NCBI GenBank assembly: GCA_023128035.1
Contig: JAGMES010000119.1
Span: 1-12,343 of the forward strand
DNA length: 12,343 nucleotides
Reading direction: 5' to 3'
DNA from: Halanaerobiales bacterium
GTDB lineage: Bacteria; Bacillota_F; Halanaerobiia; DY22613
This document shows positions 1 to 6,647 of this stretch, piece after piece (within the stretch, counting starts at the first letter, position 1; each line of letters begins with the position of its first letter). Under the pieces are notes generated by a model. It was not told where the DNA came from and ran no database searches. It worked only from the letters and a program-made list of their open reading frames with translations. Made by a program: the position numbers and the translations under genes.

Positions 1-54
1 GGGTAGAATCCCCCACTGAAGCCCCGATGTTCAGCTTTAGCTGAACGAGTTCAC
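1..54 (+). mobile_element. Partial right end of an IS200/IS605-type element (omega-RNA-like scaffold end)
   Basis: Nearly the same sequence recurs in direct orientation at 12271-12325. It holds the 3' part of one hairpin (1-21; its 5' arm is off the window) and a complete small hairpin at 29-46 (GTTCAGC, loop TTTA, GCTGAAC), then ends in GAGTTCAC. A subterminal hairpin followed by a short conserved tail is typical of the right end of IS200/IS605 elements, where TnpB-carrying members encode their guide-RNA scaffold. The homology between the two copies stops at position 54, with at most one more shared base. The body of the element would lie to the left, outside the window. The assignment rests on structure and remembered resemblance, not on a visible transposase. 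Confidence 0.6.
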
Positions 55-1052
55 TCAGGAAAATGTAAGTTTTCGATATAGTGAAGACGTTCTTTTTCGT
101 GATTGATTATTTGGGTGATTTTTCGAGCAAAACGGTCGACTGGCCAAGGTTGTTTTTCGAAATAACGAGCGAAAGCTACTTGCCAAAAATCTTGTGGAAA
201 GAACATTATTGCTTTAATTACAGGTATCTCTTCTGGACGGAGGGGGTAGATTTGATGATAATTTGATAATATTGTTTCCCCTCGTTCGTTTTTCCAATTA
301 GAGCGTTTACCTGCTCGAATTAGGATACTTGCTAAATCATGCAGATGGGTATCGCAGAGTAAGTAATCGAAATCAATTACATAATATTGCTCTTGTGGAC
401 TAATTAGAAGATTGTGGTATTCAAAATCATGATGACAAATAGTGTGGAAACGCTGTTCATTGTACATTAAACGATTATAGTCTGTTAGGAGAAGACGACG
501 TAGAGCAACATTTGCTTGATTGAAGTAATAGGGATATTTTTCAGTAAAGATTTGGTCAAAGATATCCCAATTATTTTTGTGTTGCAATTGAAGCCTGAAG
601 GTATAGAGATGTTGAATTTTTTCCTTAAATCGCCGAGGCCAGAGACCCCAAAATGATTGAGGGTTAAGTTCTGATCCAGGTTCATAGCCATGAGATCCTA
701 GATGGAGTCCAGCAAGAATTCGAGCTGCTTGCGCTAATTCAGAAGGGTTATCATAATTGCTCTGTCTAAGGTTCATAAAGGGAGTCATAAAGAAAATATC
801 CTCAGCATAAGAGATATAGGGAATATCTTTTCGAGTTCGTTCCATAGGAATAATATAATCAAATCCTTGCTTAATCAAATGTTGCATGGCTCCATCAATA
901 AAACGAAGTCTAGATCCATCTTTAAAACAAAAGGGTTTAGAGAAGAAGGATCCTTGATTGGTTTGGAGTACCCATGCCTTTTTTAATGGTTTAAAATCGT
1001 TCACTCGAATTTCATATTCTTTTTCAATCAAGTGAATGAGTTGTTCATTCAT
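51..1052 (-). CDS. CotS-family spore coat protein, APH/kinase-like fold
   Basis: A 333-aa protein of the CotS/YutH/YsxE family, which has the aminoglycoside phosphotransferase-like kinase fold and is associated with the spore coat. The key kinase positions are present: a beta-3 lysine in FSKPF (K39), a catalytic loop HHDFEYHN (207-214, with D209 and N214) and a metal-binding IDFD (226-229). It may therefore be an active small-molecule or protein kinase, though the substrates of this family are poorly known. I chose the ATG at 1050-1052 because GGAG lies 8 bases upstream; a TTG 30 bases further upstream lacks a ribosome site. It is transcribed away from two paralogues at 1390 and 2415. The TGA stop (51-53) lies inside the mobile-element end, so the last residues (..HFPE) are set by the insertion. 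The C-terminus is a few residues shorter than in the paralogues. No convincing sporulation promoter was found in the 1053-1176 divergent gap. Confidence 0.85.
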   Translation of the reverse strand: MNEQLIHLIEKEYEIRVNDFKPLKKAWVLQTNQGSFFSKPFCFKDGSRLRFIDGAMQHLIKQGFDYIIPMERTRKDIPYISYAEDIFFMTPFMNLRQSNYDNPSELAQAARILAGLHLGSHGYEPGSELNPQSFWGLWPRRFKEKIQHLYTFRLQLQHKNNWDIFDQIFTEKYPYYFNQANVALRRLLLTDYNRLMYNEQRFHTICHHDFEYHNLLISPQEQYYVIDFDYLLCDTHLHDLASILIRAGKRSNWKNERGETILSNYHQIYPLRPEEIPVIKAIMFFPQDFWQVAFARYFEKQPWPVDRFARKITQIINHEKERLHYIENLHFPE

Positions 1053-1176
1053 AAATCCCACTCCATTCAGGTTATATAACAAAATATGACTTAGAGCTTT
1101 GAAAAATGACTATTATGATGAATAAGAATAAAATCATTTATATTAATTTTTCTTAAAAGTTGTGGAGGAGGTAATG

Positions 1177-1371
1177 ATGAAGACAAAATTAGATTGTTAT
1201 TCACAAGTTGAACTGGCGCGAAAACTAGAGGAGTTGAATTCTTATTTTTCAAGATATGGTTTGATTCCTACCGAGGAAAAATCAGTTGCTTTGCCTCAAG
1301 AATCGGTTGTAAGAATTCGTTTTGATGGGAATTCAGCGGAAGGTGTAGTGGATATTAGTATAGATTGGTGA
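1177..1371 (+). CDS. Small conserved-looking hypothetical protein (64 aa)
   Basis: I do not recognise this protein. It is preceded by a very strong ribosome site, AGGAGG at 1166-1171, which is 5 bases from the ATG at 1177 and only 2 from the ATG at 1174; I therefore start at 1177 (MKTKLDCYSQ...). The first 30 residues are predicted to be helical and charged; the second half looks like short beta strands ending in VVDISIDW. There is no signal peptide or membrane segment, and a single cysteine near the N-terminus. It is the first gene of the plus-strand CotS operon, 18 bases before the next start, so co-expression with the CotS paralogues and a spore-related role are inferred from position only. 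Confidence 0.7.
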   Translation: MKTKLDCYSQVELARKLEELNSYFSRYGLIPTEEKSVALPQESVVRIRFDGNSAEGVVDISIDW

Positions 1372-1389
1372 GTTTGAGGAGGTGGTAAG

Positions 1390-2415
1390 ATGGTTGGCCC
1401 TGATCAATTGAAAGAAGTATTGGGAAATAATTATTCTATGCAAGTTTTTGGAATAGTCCCTTTAGATCGGGATTTATATAGGATAGAGACAGATCAAGGT
1501 TTTAAAAGATTGGTACGGGTTCAAAGAAAAGCGTCTAGAATTCGATTTTCTCATTCGGTTATAGAGGCATTGAAAGATCAGGGAGAAGAAAAGTTACCAG
1601 TTTTAACATTGACAAAAACAGATGAGCCATATTTTAAGTTAGAGAATAGTAATTGGATTGTACTAGATTGGGTGAATGGACGTAAACCTGATTTGAATAA
1701 GATACAGGATATTGAACAAATCACCAGAGATTTAGCTAAGTTACACAAAAATATGAATGGAGTTCTACCCAAAGGAGGTAGTAAGGTCAGAGAGAAATGG
1801 GATCATTGGTCTAAAGATGTACTACACGATTTAAAGTTTTTTAAATTGTTTATAGCGAAAATTGAAAAAGAGAGCTCTTACTCTGACTTTGAAGAAATGA
1901 TTCTAAAGAATAATGAAATGATTATCCAACGTTTACAACAGGCCAAAAGTTTAGCTTACTCAAAAAAATGTCAAAAACTAATTAAAAAAGAGCGTAAAGA
2001 ACTAGGGATGATTTATCAGAGAATAAATGAAAAAGATCTTTTATTTGGGTTTGATGGGCGTATTTATTTTATTAATCCATTATGGATTAGTTATGATGTT
2101 AGAGTTAAAGATTTGGGAAAATGGATGGAAAGATTGATAAAAAAACGGCCTTCTTTAGGTAAAGATATTGATCAGGTTGTCACATGGTATGAAGAGGAGA
2201 GAGAATTGAATCTGGGAGAGAAAAACTGGTTACTTGCCTTTATAATATACCCAACAAAAATTATGAAGGTCATTGAAAGATATTATTTACATAAAAAAAG
2301 TTGGCCTGAAGAAGGCTTTGTCCGAAAATTACGTAAAGCTCTGAAAGTTGCTGAAAAGGAGATGGAAGTATATGAGAGATTGTTGATAAAATTCGAAGGA
2401 AAGGTGGAGTTGTGA
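1390..2415 (+). CDS. Degenerate CotS-family protein, predicted pseudokinase
   Basis: A 341-aa paralogue of the flanking CotS-like genes. It shares their layout, including the N-lobe pattern RIRF-hSV.AL at 50-61 (compare RLRF and CLRF in the others) and the C-terminal KSWPEEGFVRKLRKAL region. All three residues that make the fold a phosphotransferase are gone. The beta-3 lysine is V42 within RLVRVQ. The catalytic HxDxxxxN loop is replaced by a stretch around 207-217 (IYQRINEKDLL) with neither catalytic Asp nor Asn. The metal-binding DFD is NPL (229-231). The reading frame is intact over full length, so this is a maintained non-catalytic protein rather than a broken gene. ATG start with GAGGAGGTGG just upstream. 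The stop overlaps the next ATG by one base (TGATG), giving translational coupling. A scaffold or regulatory role beside the intact paralogue is an inference. Confidence 0.8.
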   Translation: MVGPDQLKEVLGNNYSMQVFGIVPLDRDLYRIETDQGFKRLVRVQRKASRIRFSHSVIEALKDQGEEKLPVLTLTKTDEPYFKLENSNWIVLDWVNGRKPDLNKIQDIEQITRDLAKLHKNMNGVLPKGGSKVREKWDHWSKDVLHDLKFFKLFIAKIEKESSYSDFEEMILKNNEMIIQRLQQAKSLAYSKKCQKLIKKERKELGMIYQRINEKDLLFGFDGRIYFINPLWISYDVRVKDLGKWMERLIKKRPSLGKDIDQVVTWYEEERELNLGEKNWLLAFIIYPTKIMKVIERYYLHKKSWPEEGFVRKLRKALKVAEKEMEVYERLLIKFEGKVEL

Positions 2416-3431
2416 TGCAACGGCCAGAAGTCAAGCAGATTCTTGAACTTTGGGGAATTGAAATGTATAAAGTACGGTTAGTCAGAAATATCTATAAAAT
2501 CTGGACAGATCAGGGTATTTATTGTTTAAAACCTGTTACAGAACGGGGAAGTTGTTTACGTTTTTTTGATTCAGTTTTAAGACATGTACAAAGTAGAGAT
2601 TTTCAAGTTCAAGCACATTATGAGTACACACAGAATGGAGAACCTTTTGGGGTTTTTAACGGGAATCGTTGGATCTTAACTCCCTGGATTGATGGAAAAG
2701 AGATTAAATATCGATCTTTTAAAGAGGTTATTGAAGGTGCAAGAGTTTTGGCAAAATTTCATCAAGCAGCAGAAGGATATGTACCTGAAATAGGAATTAA
2801 AGTTAAAGACAAACAAGGTAAATGGCCAGATAAATTAGTTCGCAGAGTTGGAGATATAAAGGATTACATCCAAACAGCTCAAGCGGAGGACTCAGATTTT
2901 GATCGTTATTTTTTAAAATATGCTGATTGGATTCTAAAATCAGCAGAAGAAACTTTAAAACTAATTTGTAATTCGAATTATGATCAAAAAGTTGAAGATA
3001 GTTTAGAGCAAGTTCAAATCTGTCATGGTGACCCCGCAAGTCGGAACTTTGTTATTGATAAAAAAGGGCAGATTCATATGATTGATTTTGATTCTATGAA
3101 ATTTGATCTACCAGTAGTGGATTTGTGGCGTTTTTTACGGAGAGTATTAAACAGAAATCAGTGGAATATGAGATTGGTTACAAAAATTATTGATGGGTAT
3201 AACAGTGAGCGAAGATTAGACCAGGATGATTATCGACTGTTAGCAATTTTTCTAGAATTTCCCGAAAAAATTTGGAGAGTGTTACATCATTACTATGAAA
3301 GACGTGGGAGAGAGAATTGGTCACAATATAGCTCTTTAAGGAAATTACTTAAATTGCTTGCTCAAGTTGAAGAGAGAGAAAAATTTTTAGCTGAGTTTAG
3401 GAATGCGTATTTAAAAACATTTTTGGAATAA
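2415..3431 (+). CDS. CotS-family spore coat protein, APH/kinase-like fold, intact motifs
   Basis: A 338-aa CotS-family protein. Kinase landmarks are complete: a lysine in CLKP (K39), the HGDPASRN catalytic loop at 204-211 and IDFD at 223-226, followed by the VDLWRFLRR helix typical of APH-like folds. I chose the ATG at 2415 because GGAG (2406-2409) is 5 bases away, whereas the in-frame GTG at 2412 would be only 2 bases from it. It is coupled to the preceding pseudokinase by a one-base overlap and followed 8 bases later by a phosphoesterase gene. Known members (CotS, CotI, YutH) are coat-associated and made in the mother cell. Their biochemical substrates are largely unknown, so the reaction is not assigned here. 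Confidence 0.88.
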   Translation: MQRPEVKQILELWGIEMYKVRLVRNIYKIWTDQGIYCLKPVTERGSCLRFFDSVLRHVQSRDFQVQAHYEYTQNGEPFGVFNGNRWILTPWIDGKEIKYRSFKEVIEGARVLAKFHQAAEGYVPEIGIKVKDKQGKWPDKLVRRVGDIKDYIQTAQAEDSDFDRYFLKYADWILKSAEETLKLICNSNYDQKVEDSLEQVQICHGDPASRNFVIDKKGQIHMIDFDSMKFDLPVVDLWRFLRRVLNRNQWNMRLVTKIIDGYNSERRLDQDDYRLLAIFLEFPEKIWRVLHHYYERRGRENWSQYSSLRKLLKLLAQVEEREKFLAEFRNAYLKTFLE

Positions 3432-3439
3432 GGTAAGGG

Positions 3440-4027
3440 GTGAGTAAGAAGATGCGTATTGGAGTGATAGCTGATACTCATATTCCAGATAAATTTCATG
3501 TATTAAGTTCACGGATTAAAGAGGCATTAGATGGAGTTGATATGATTTTACACTGTGGAGATCTGGTTCAAATGGAGATTTTGGATGAGTTACGAGAGAT
3601 TGCTCCTGTAGAAGCAATTGCGGGCAATCATGATTTGAATCGAAATCTAGATCTTCCTAGAAAAAGAGTTCTTGATATCTCTGGATACCGAATTGGGATG
3701 ATTCATGGTGATGAATTAAATGGTCTTCATGTAAATAAAACTCAATTAAAAGAGTGGCTTTATCAGGTATTGGTAGAACCTTTTATTTATGAAGATGGGG
3801 TCGATTTAATCGTTTTTGGTCATTATCATCAACCATTAATTGAGTCATTTAGGGTAGAATTTTTACCAAAAAATAATTCTTTTAAGAAACTGAAACAGGA
3901 TGTTCTAATTTTCAATCCGGGGATGCCTACTAGAAATCGGCATCTGTCCAGTATAGGTTTTATCGAGTTAAACAAGGATGAAATAAAGGTCGAATTAAAA
4001 ATTTTTACATATCCTAGAGAGTTGTAG
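3440..4027 (+). CDS. YfcE/MJ0936-family metallophosphoesterase
   Basis: A 195-aa calcineurin-like phosphoesterase with the full two-metal motif set: D12-x-H14 (IADTH), G40-D41 (HCGD), G62-N63-H64-D65, H89 (MIHGD) and G127-H-x-H130 (GHYH). Family members hydrolyse phosphodiesters or phosphomonoesters with Mn2+ or Ni2+ as cofactor; the physiological substrate is generally not known. There is a family-atypical stretch around 92-120 before the GHYH motif. It is predicted cytoplasmic, with no signal peptide. Start chosen as GTG at 3440 (AAGG 6 bases upstream); an ATG at 3452 giving MRIGVIADTH is a real alternative, with AGGGG 11 bases upstream. It sits in the CotS operon, so it may act on the product or substrate of the kinase-like neighbours during sporulation (inference). 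Confidence 0.88.
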   Translation: MSKKMRIGVIADTHIPDKFHVLSSRIKEALDGVDMILHCGDLVQMEILDELREIAPVEAIAGNHDLNRNLDLPRKRVLDISGYRIGMIHGDELNGLHVNKTQLKEWLYQVLVEPFIYEDGVDLIVFGHYHQPLIESFRVEFLPKNNSFKKLKQDVLIFNPGMPTRNRHLSSIGFIELNKDEIKVELKIFTYPREL

Positions 4028-4051
4028 TATATCGGAAATTAGGTGACATAC

Positions 4052-4279
4052 ATGCAGATAAAAGATGGTGTTTACATAAACTTAATTACTGCAAATGAAT
4101 TGAGTACAGAAATTCTTGTAGAGTTGGTAGACCTTTTTGCAAAACATAATCTGAATGAATTTAATATAGAACAAACCGGAAAAATAGGTTTTAATCTAAC
4201 ATCAGAAAAAAGGTTACCTGCAATTTTGGATGAAATTAGGAGTATAGGTTTAAATATTCATAAAAGCGGTATGGAATAA
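4052..4279 (+). CDS. Stand-alone nitrite/sulfite reductase-type ferredoxin-like half-domain (75 aa)
   Basis: The 75-residue protein reads like a single copy of the ferredoxin-like half-domain that occurs twice in nitrite/sulfite reductases. It has an opening beta strand (KDGVYINLITANELS), a helix LVELVDLFAKHNL, a strand FNIEQTGKIGFNL in the position of the 'LTxxQ-I-L' strand, and a closing helix LPAILDEIRSIGL. There are no cysteines, so it has no siroheme or Fe-S ligands and cannot be a reductase on its own. I chose ATG 4052 because AGGTGA (4041-4046) sits 5 bases upstream; the GTG at 4043 lies inside that site. It is the last gene of the CotS/phosphoesterase operon, directly before a terminator. 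A ligand-binding or protein-interaction role is speculative, and the fold call is from pattern only. Confidence 0.6.
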   Translation: MQIKDGVYINLITANELSTEILVELVDLFAKHNLNEFNIEQTGKIGFNLTSEKRLPAILDEIRSIGLNIHKSGME

Positions 4280-4288
4280 TAATGTAAG

Positions 4289-4320
4289 AGGAGTGCTTAT
4301 GGTAATAAGTGCTCCTTTTT
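4289..4320 (+). terminator. Rho-independent terminator of the CotS operon
   Basis: An 11-bp stem (4289-4299 with 4306-4316, including two G-T pairs) is followed by a run of T at 4316-4320. It lies just after the stop of the 75-aa gene. Confidence 0.88.
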
Positions 4321-4344
4321 AAATAGAAAATAATGGTAAACGTG

Positions 4345-4373
4345 TTGACAAAAATAAAAAAATATGGTAATAT
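4345..4373 (+). promoter_or_regulatory. Sigma-A promoter of the lipoprotein gene
   Basis: A perfect -35 box TTGACA (4345-4350), a 17-base spacer and the -10 box TAATAT (4368-4373). Transcription should start near 4380, leaving a leader of about 110 bases before the GTG at 4493. The octamer ATGGTAA(T/A) occurs at 4333, 4364 and 4376, so one copy overlaps the -10 box and one lies at the expected start point. These may form an operator. Confidence 0.8.
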
Positions 4374-4384
4374 TAATGGTAATA

Positions 4385-4452
4385 AACACACTTAAAGGAA
4401 TGTGTGTTAAAAATTAATTTTTACTAATGAAGGGAGGGGTGTAAGAATACAC
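4385..4452 (+). promoter_or_regulatory. Structured 5' leader with two small hairpins
   Basis: Hairpin 1 pairs AACACAC (4385-4391) with GTGTGTT (4402-4408); its loop contains AAAGGA. Hairpin 2 pairs GTGTA (4439-4443) with TACAC (4448-4452). A purine-rich, ribosome-site-like AGGGAGGGG lies just before hairpin 2. It matches no riboswitch class I know. Confidence 0.4.
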
Positions 4453-4492
4453 GATGATAGGTGATGGATCGAAAAAAAAAGGGGGTTTTAAT

Positions 4493-5407
4493 GTGAAAAA
4501 AATACTTATTGCTTTATTTAGTTTACTGCTTATTTCAGGTTGTTCTTTTATTAACAAAGATGTGGATAATGTAGGTCAAAGTATCTCTGAAATTAAAAAT
4601 ATTCAGGCTGCTAAAGAAGAAGCTCATGAAACCTTTGCTACAGCTCATGAGGAGTTTTTTGATGGTGTTCCTTCTATTGTTGACCGAGGAAGTGATGTAG
4701 AATCACTTTCTGTTGAAGAGTGGGGAGTTAAGGAATACATAATTGGTTATGCTTTTGAAGCTTATAATACTGGTAATGTAACAAAATTAGAAAACTTTCT
4801 TAAAGAACAGGGATTGTATGAAAAGTATAGAGCGGTTGTTGAGAAATATGACTTAGAAGAACAGCAGAATGTGTTGGACATGCGTCCTAGCACAATATCT
4901 ACTCAAAGTTTTCCGATTAATGATTTTGATAATTATTTAGATGGAGATGTTTTTGTGTGTTATGGTGGTAGCTCAAGTGCTAAGTTAATTGGATTTTTCA
5001 TTCCTGGAACATGGAAACATGCTGGATTTTTAGATACCCAGGCTCCAGATATGAATGCACCAATTTTAACTGCTTCTGATGAAACTACTTCTGGTTTTTG
5101 TGTTGGATATGAGACTAAACTAAAATGGTCTGAAAAAACTGCTGTTTCAGTGTGGAGACCATATGGAAGAACTTATACAAAAGCTAGAGCAGCTTTGAAT
5201 TATAGTAAACAGTTTGTTGGTAAACCTTATAGTGTATTTACTTCTAGAAGTAGTAATGATGACTGGTACTGTTCAAAAGTTGTTTATAGAGGATGGCTCT
5301 CACAAGGAATTAATCTTGAAGATGAAGGCTGGCTTGATACTTGGGTAACTCCTTCAAATCTAGCTGAAGATGGTATGACTTATTGGGTAGGGGGAGACTA
5401 TAATTAA
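4493..5407 (+). CDS. Lipoprotein with YiiX/YaeF-type permuted papain-like (NlpC/P60-related) domain
   Basis: A 304-aa exported protein. The N-terminus MKKILIALFSLLLISGC is a lipoprotein signal with lipobox LISGC, giving lipidation at C17. Residues about 20-135 are helical and charged and probably form a stalk. The C-terminal half fits the circularly permuted papain-like fold: a strand with LDGDVFVCYGG near 150, a candidate histidine in TWKHAGF (H176), and a candidate catalytic cysteine in WYCSKVVYRGW (C260), preceded by the usual GKPY. Family members are proposed amidases or peptidases acting on cell-wall peptides or lipid-linked amides. Start: GTG at 4493, with AAGGGGG 7 bases upstream. The frame extends in-phase to an ATG at 4454, which would add 13 residues before the signal. 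It has its own sigma-A promoter and is followed by a large inverted repeat rather than a T-tract terminator. Confidence 0.75.
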   Translation: MKKILIALFSLLLISGCSFINKDVDNVGQSISEIKNIQAAKEEAHETFATAHEEFFDGVPSIVDRGSDVESLSVEEWGVKEYIIGYAFEAYNTGNVTKLENFLKEQGLYEKYRAVVEKYDLEEQQNVLDMRPSTISTQSFPINDFDNYLDGDVFVCYGGSSSAKLIGFFIPGTWKHAGFLDTQAPDMNAPILTASDETTSGFCVGYETKLKWSEKTAVSVWRPYGRTYTKARAALNYSKQFVGKPYSVFTSRSSNDDWYCSKVVYRGWLSQGINLEDEGWLDTWVTPSNLAEDGMTYWVGGDYN

Positions 5408-5525
5408 TTAAGAATTAAGAGTTAAGAATTAAGAGTTAAAAACAAACTAAGAGGTAAGATTTAAAGTTAAGAATTGAGAATATAGATTTAAATAATTCTC
5501 AATTCTTAACTCTTAACTCTTAACT
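5405..5525. repeat. AT-rich inverted repeat built of GAATTAAGAGTTAA-type units
   Basis: The gap between the two lipoprotein genes is almost entirely repeats. The left side has tandem degenerate AAGAATTAAGAGTT units (about 5408-5440) and the right side has the complementary TTAACTCTTAACTC units (5500-5525). The core is a perfect 17-bp inverted repeat, 5465-5481 with 5495-5511, around a 13-base loop. Similar AGTTAAGAATTA-type intergenic repeats are common in AT-rich bacteria. No T-run follows the stem, so it is not a standard terminator, although it could impede transcription or protect the upstream mRNA. No open frame is present. Confidence 0.8.
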
Positions 5526-5545
5526 ATAAAAAGAGTGGTGATTTT

Positions 5546-6595
5546 ATGGTAAAAAAATATACAGTTTTTTTAATTTGTTTTTTAGTTTTATTTAGTGTTA
5601 TAGGTTGTACTGATATTATTAAGAACAATGATGCTGATCTTTCTGAAATTTTATTTTTTGATATTGGTAAAAAAATTATTGGTATTGATTCTGATTCTTA
5701 TGAAATTAAATTGGATTTTGAGTTTGATACGTATGTTGTATATGGAGATATAGCAGATGATGAGAGGATTTTTGTTGTTGATGACGGTAAACGGGTTGGG
5801 GTATGGGGGAAACAGTTTTTTGTACTTGATAAGAAGGGTGAAATAGAAGAAAAAATAAAAATTTTCCCCAATTCGCGGGTGTTTAAAATCATTGGAGATA
5901 AAATATTTATCAGCAATTCAGCATATACAGAAGATGGTTATACTGGTTTGCAAATTTTGGATTTGAACACTTATGAATTATTATATCAGTCAAAAAAAAT
6001 TGGTGAGATTATAAATAAAAAGAATATACAAAGGCATAACTCTAGCGTAATCATTGGGGTTCCGCCTTTTGTACCGCTGAATAGGAAAAGTTACATTATG
6101 AAATTTGATTTAGAAACTTTACAAAGGGAGAGTATTTATAAATTTACAGAAAGACATCCTTTTGAAAGATATGATATCCTGAGTTATAAGGATTATTTGG
6201 TAGTTACTTTTAACAATTCGCGAGAGGTATTAGTATTTGATCTTAAGAATAATCAGGTTGTGAAAACAATTTTGATTGATGAGTTGATCGATATACCTGA
6301 TAGAAATGATGATTCATTAATCTTAAACTTCTCTGATCCTATGATTATCGAACAAAATTTAGTTTTCTTTTTAAGAGATAATACACCAAATGTAGATTAT
6401 CAAAAATTACTTATATTCGATAAAGATAGTTTTGAGTTTAAAAAGGAGATTACTCTTAATTGCAAGTATGATCTGAGATTTTATACGATTAAGTATATTA
6501 GAGATAACAAAATATTTTTCCAAAATGGCAGAAATATTTGTGTTTATGATTATAGAAGTGGTAAGTTTTTGAAAGACTTTATTTTTCATAACTGA
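5546..6595 (+). CDS. Predicted lipoprotein, beta-propeller-like, function unknown
   Basis: A 349-aa exported protein with lipoprotein signal MVKKYTVFLICFLVLFSVIGC (lipobox VIGC, C21). The rest has no recognised catalytic motif. It shows repeated short strands with the pattern 'hhhFDLxTxxhxxxh', e.g. LQILDLNTYELLYQ, IMKFDLETLQRESIY, VLVFDLKNNQVVKTI, LLIFDKDSFEFKKEI and ICVYDYRSGKFLKDF, spaced about 35-70 residues apart. This is the look of PQQ/YVTN-type propeller blades. ATG start with GAGTGGTG 6 bases upstream. It lies 138 bases after the papain-like lipoprotein with a repeat between; whether the two share the 4345 promoter is not clear. Role inferred only as a surface or periplasmic binding protein. 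Confidence 0.65.
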   Translation: MVKKYTVFLICFLVLFSVIGCTDIIKNNDADLSEILFFDIGKKIIGIDSDSYEIKLDFEFDTYVVYGDIADDERIFVVDDGKRVGVWGKQFFVLDKKGEIEEKIKIFPNSRVFKIIGDKIFISNSAYTEDGYTGLQILDLNTYELLYQSKKIGEIINKKNIQRHNSSVIIGVPPFVPLNRKSYIMKFDLETLQRESIYKFTERHPFERYDILSYKDYLVVTFNNSREVLVFDLKNNQVVKTILIDELIDIPDRNDDSLILNFSDPMIIEQNLVFFLRDNTPNVDYQKLLIFDKDSFEFKKEITLNCKYDLRFYTIKYIRDNKIFFQNGRNICVYDYRSGKFLKDFIFHN

Positions 6596-6647
6596 TGGTA
6601 ATTTTTTATATCCTTATGATTTTTAAAAATTAATTTGTTAAAATCTT

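Noticed and set aside
81..266. Open frame on the plus strand opposite the minus-strand CotS gene
   Set aside because: It is antisense to a well-supported gene, lacks a proper ribosome site and has no family features.
1053..1176. Sigma-E/G/K promoters in the divergent gap, e.g. CATATTTT on the minus strand and TGAATA at 1119 on the plus strand
   Set aside because: Neither has a matching partner box at the right distance, and single boxes are expected by chance in AT-rich DNA.
2803..3039. Minus-strand open frame inside the intact CotS gene, and similar ones at 485-691, 1578-1772, 5698-5916, 6407-6589, 8286-8471, 10857-11084 and 11747-11956
   Set aside because: All are shadows of real genes in other frames, without ribosome sites or recognisable protein features.
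5405..5525. Possible CRISPR-like array because of repeated units
   Set aside because: The units are adjacent and degenerate, occur in both orientations and have no unique spacers of constant length.
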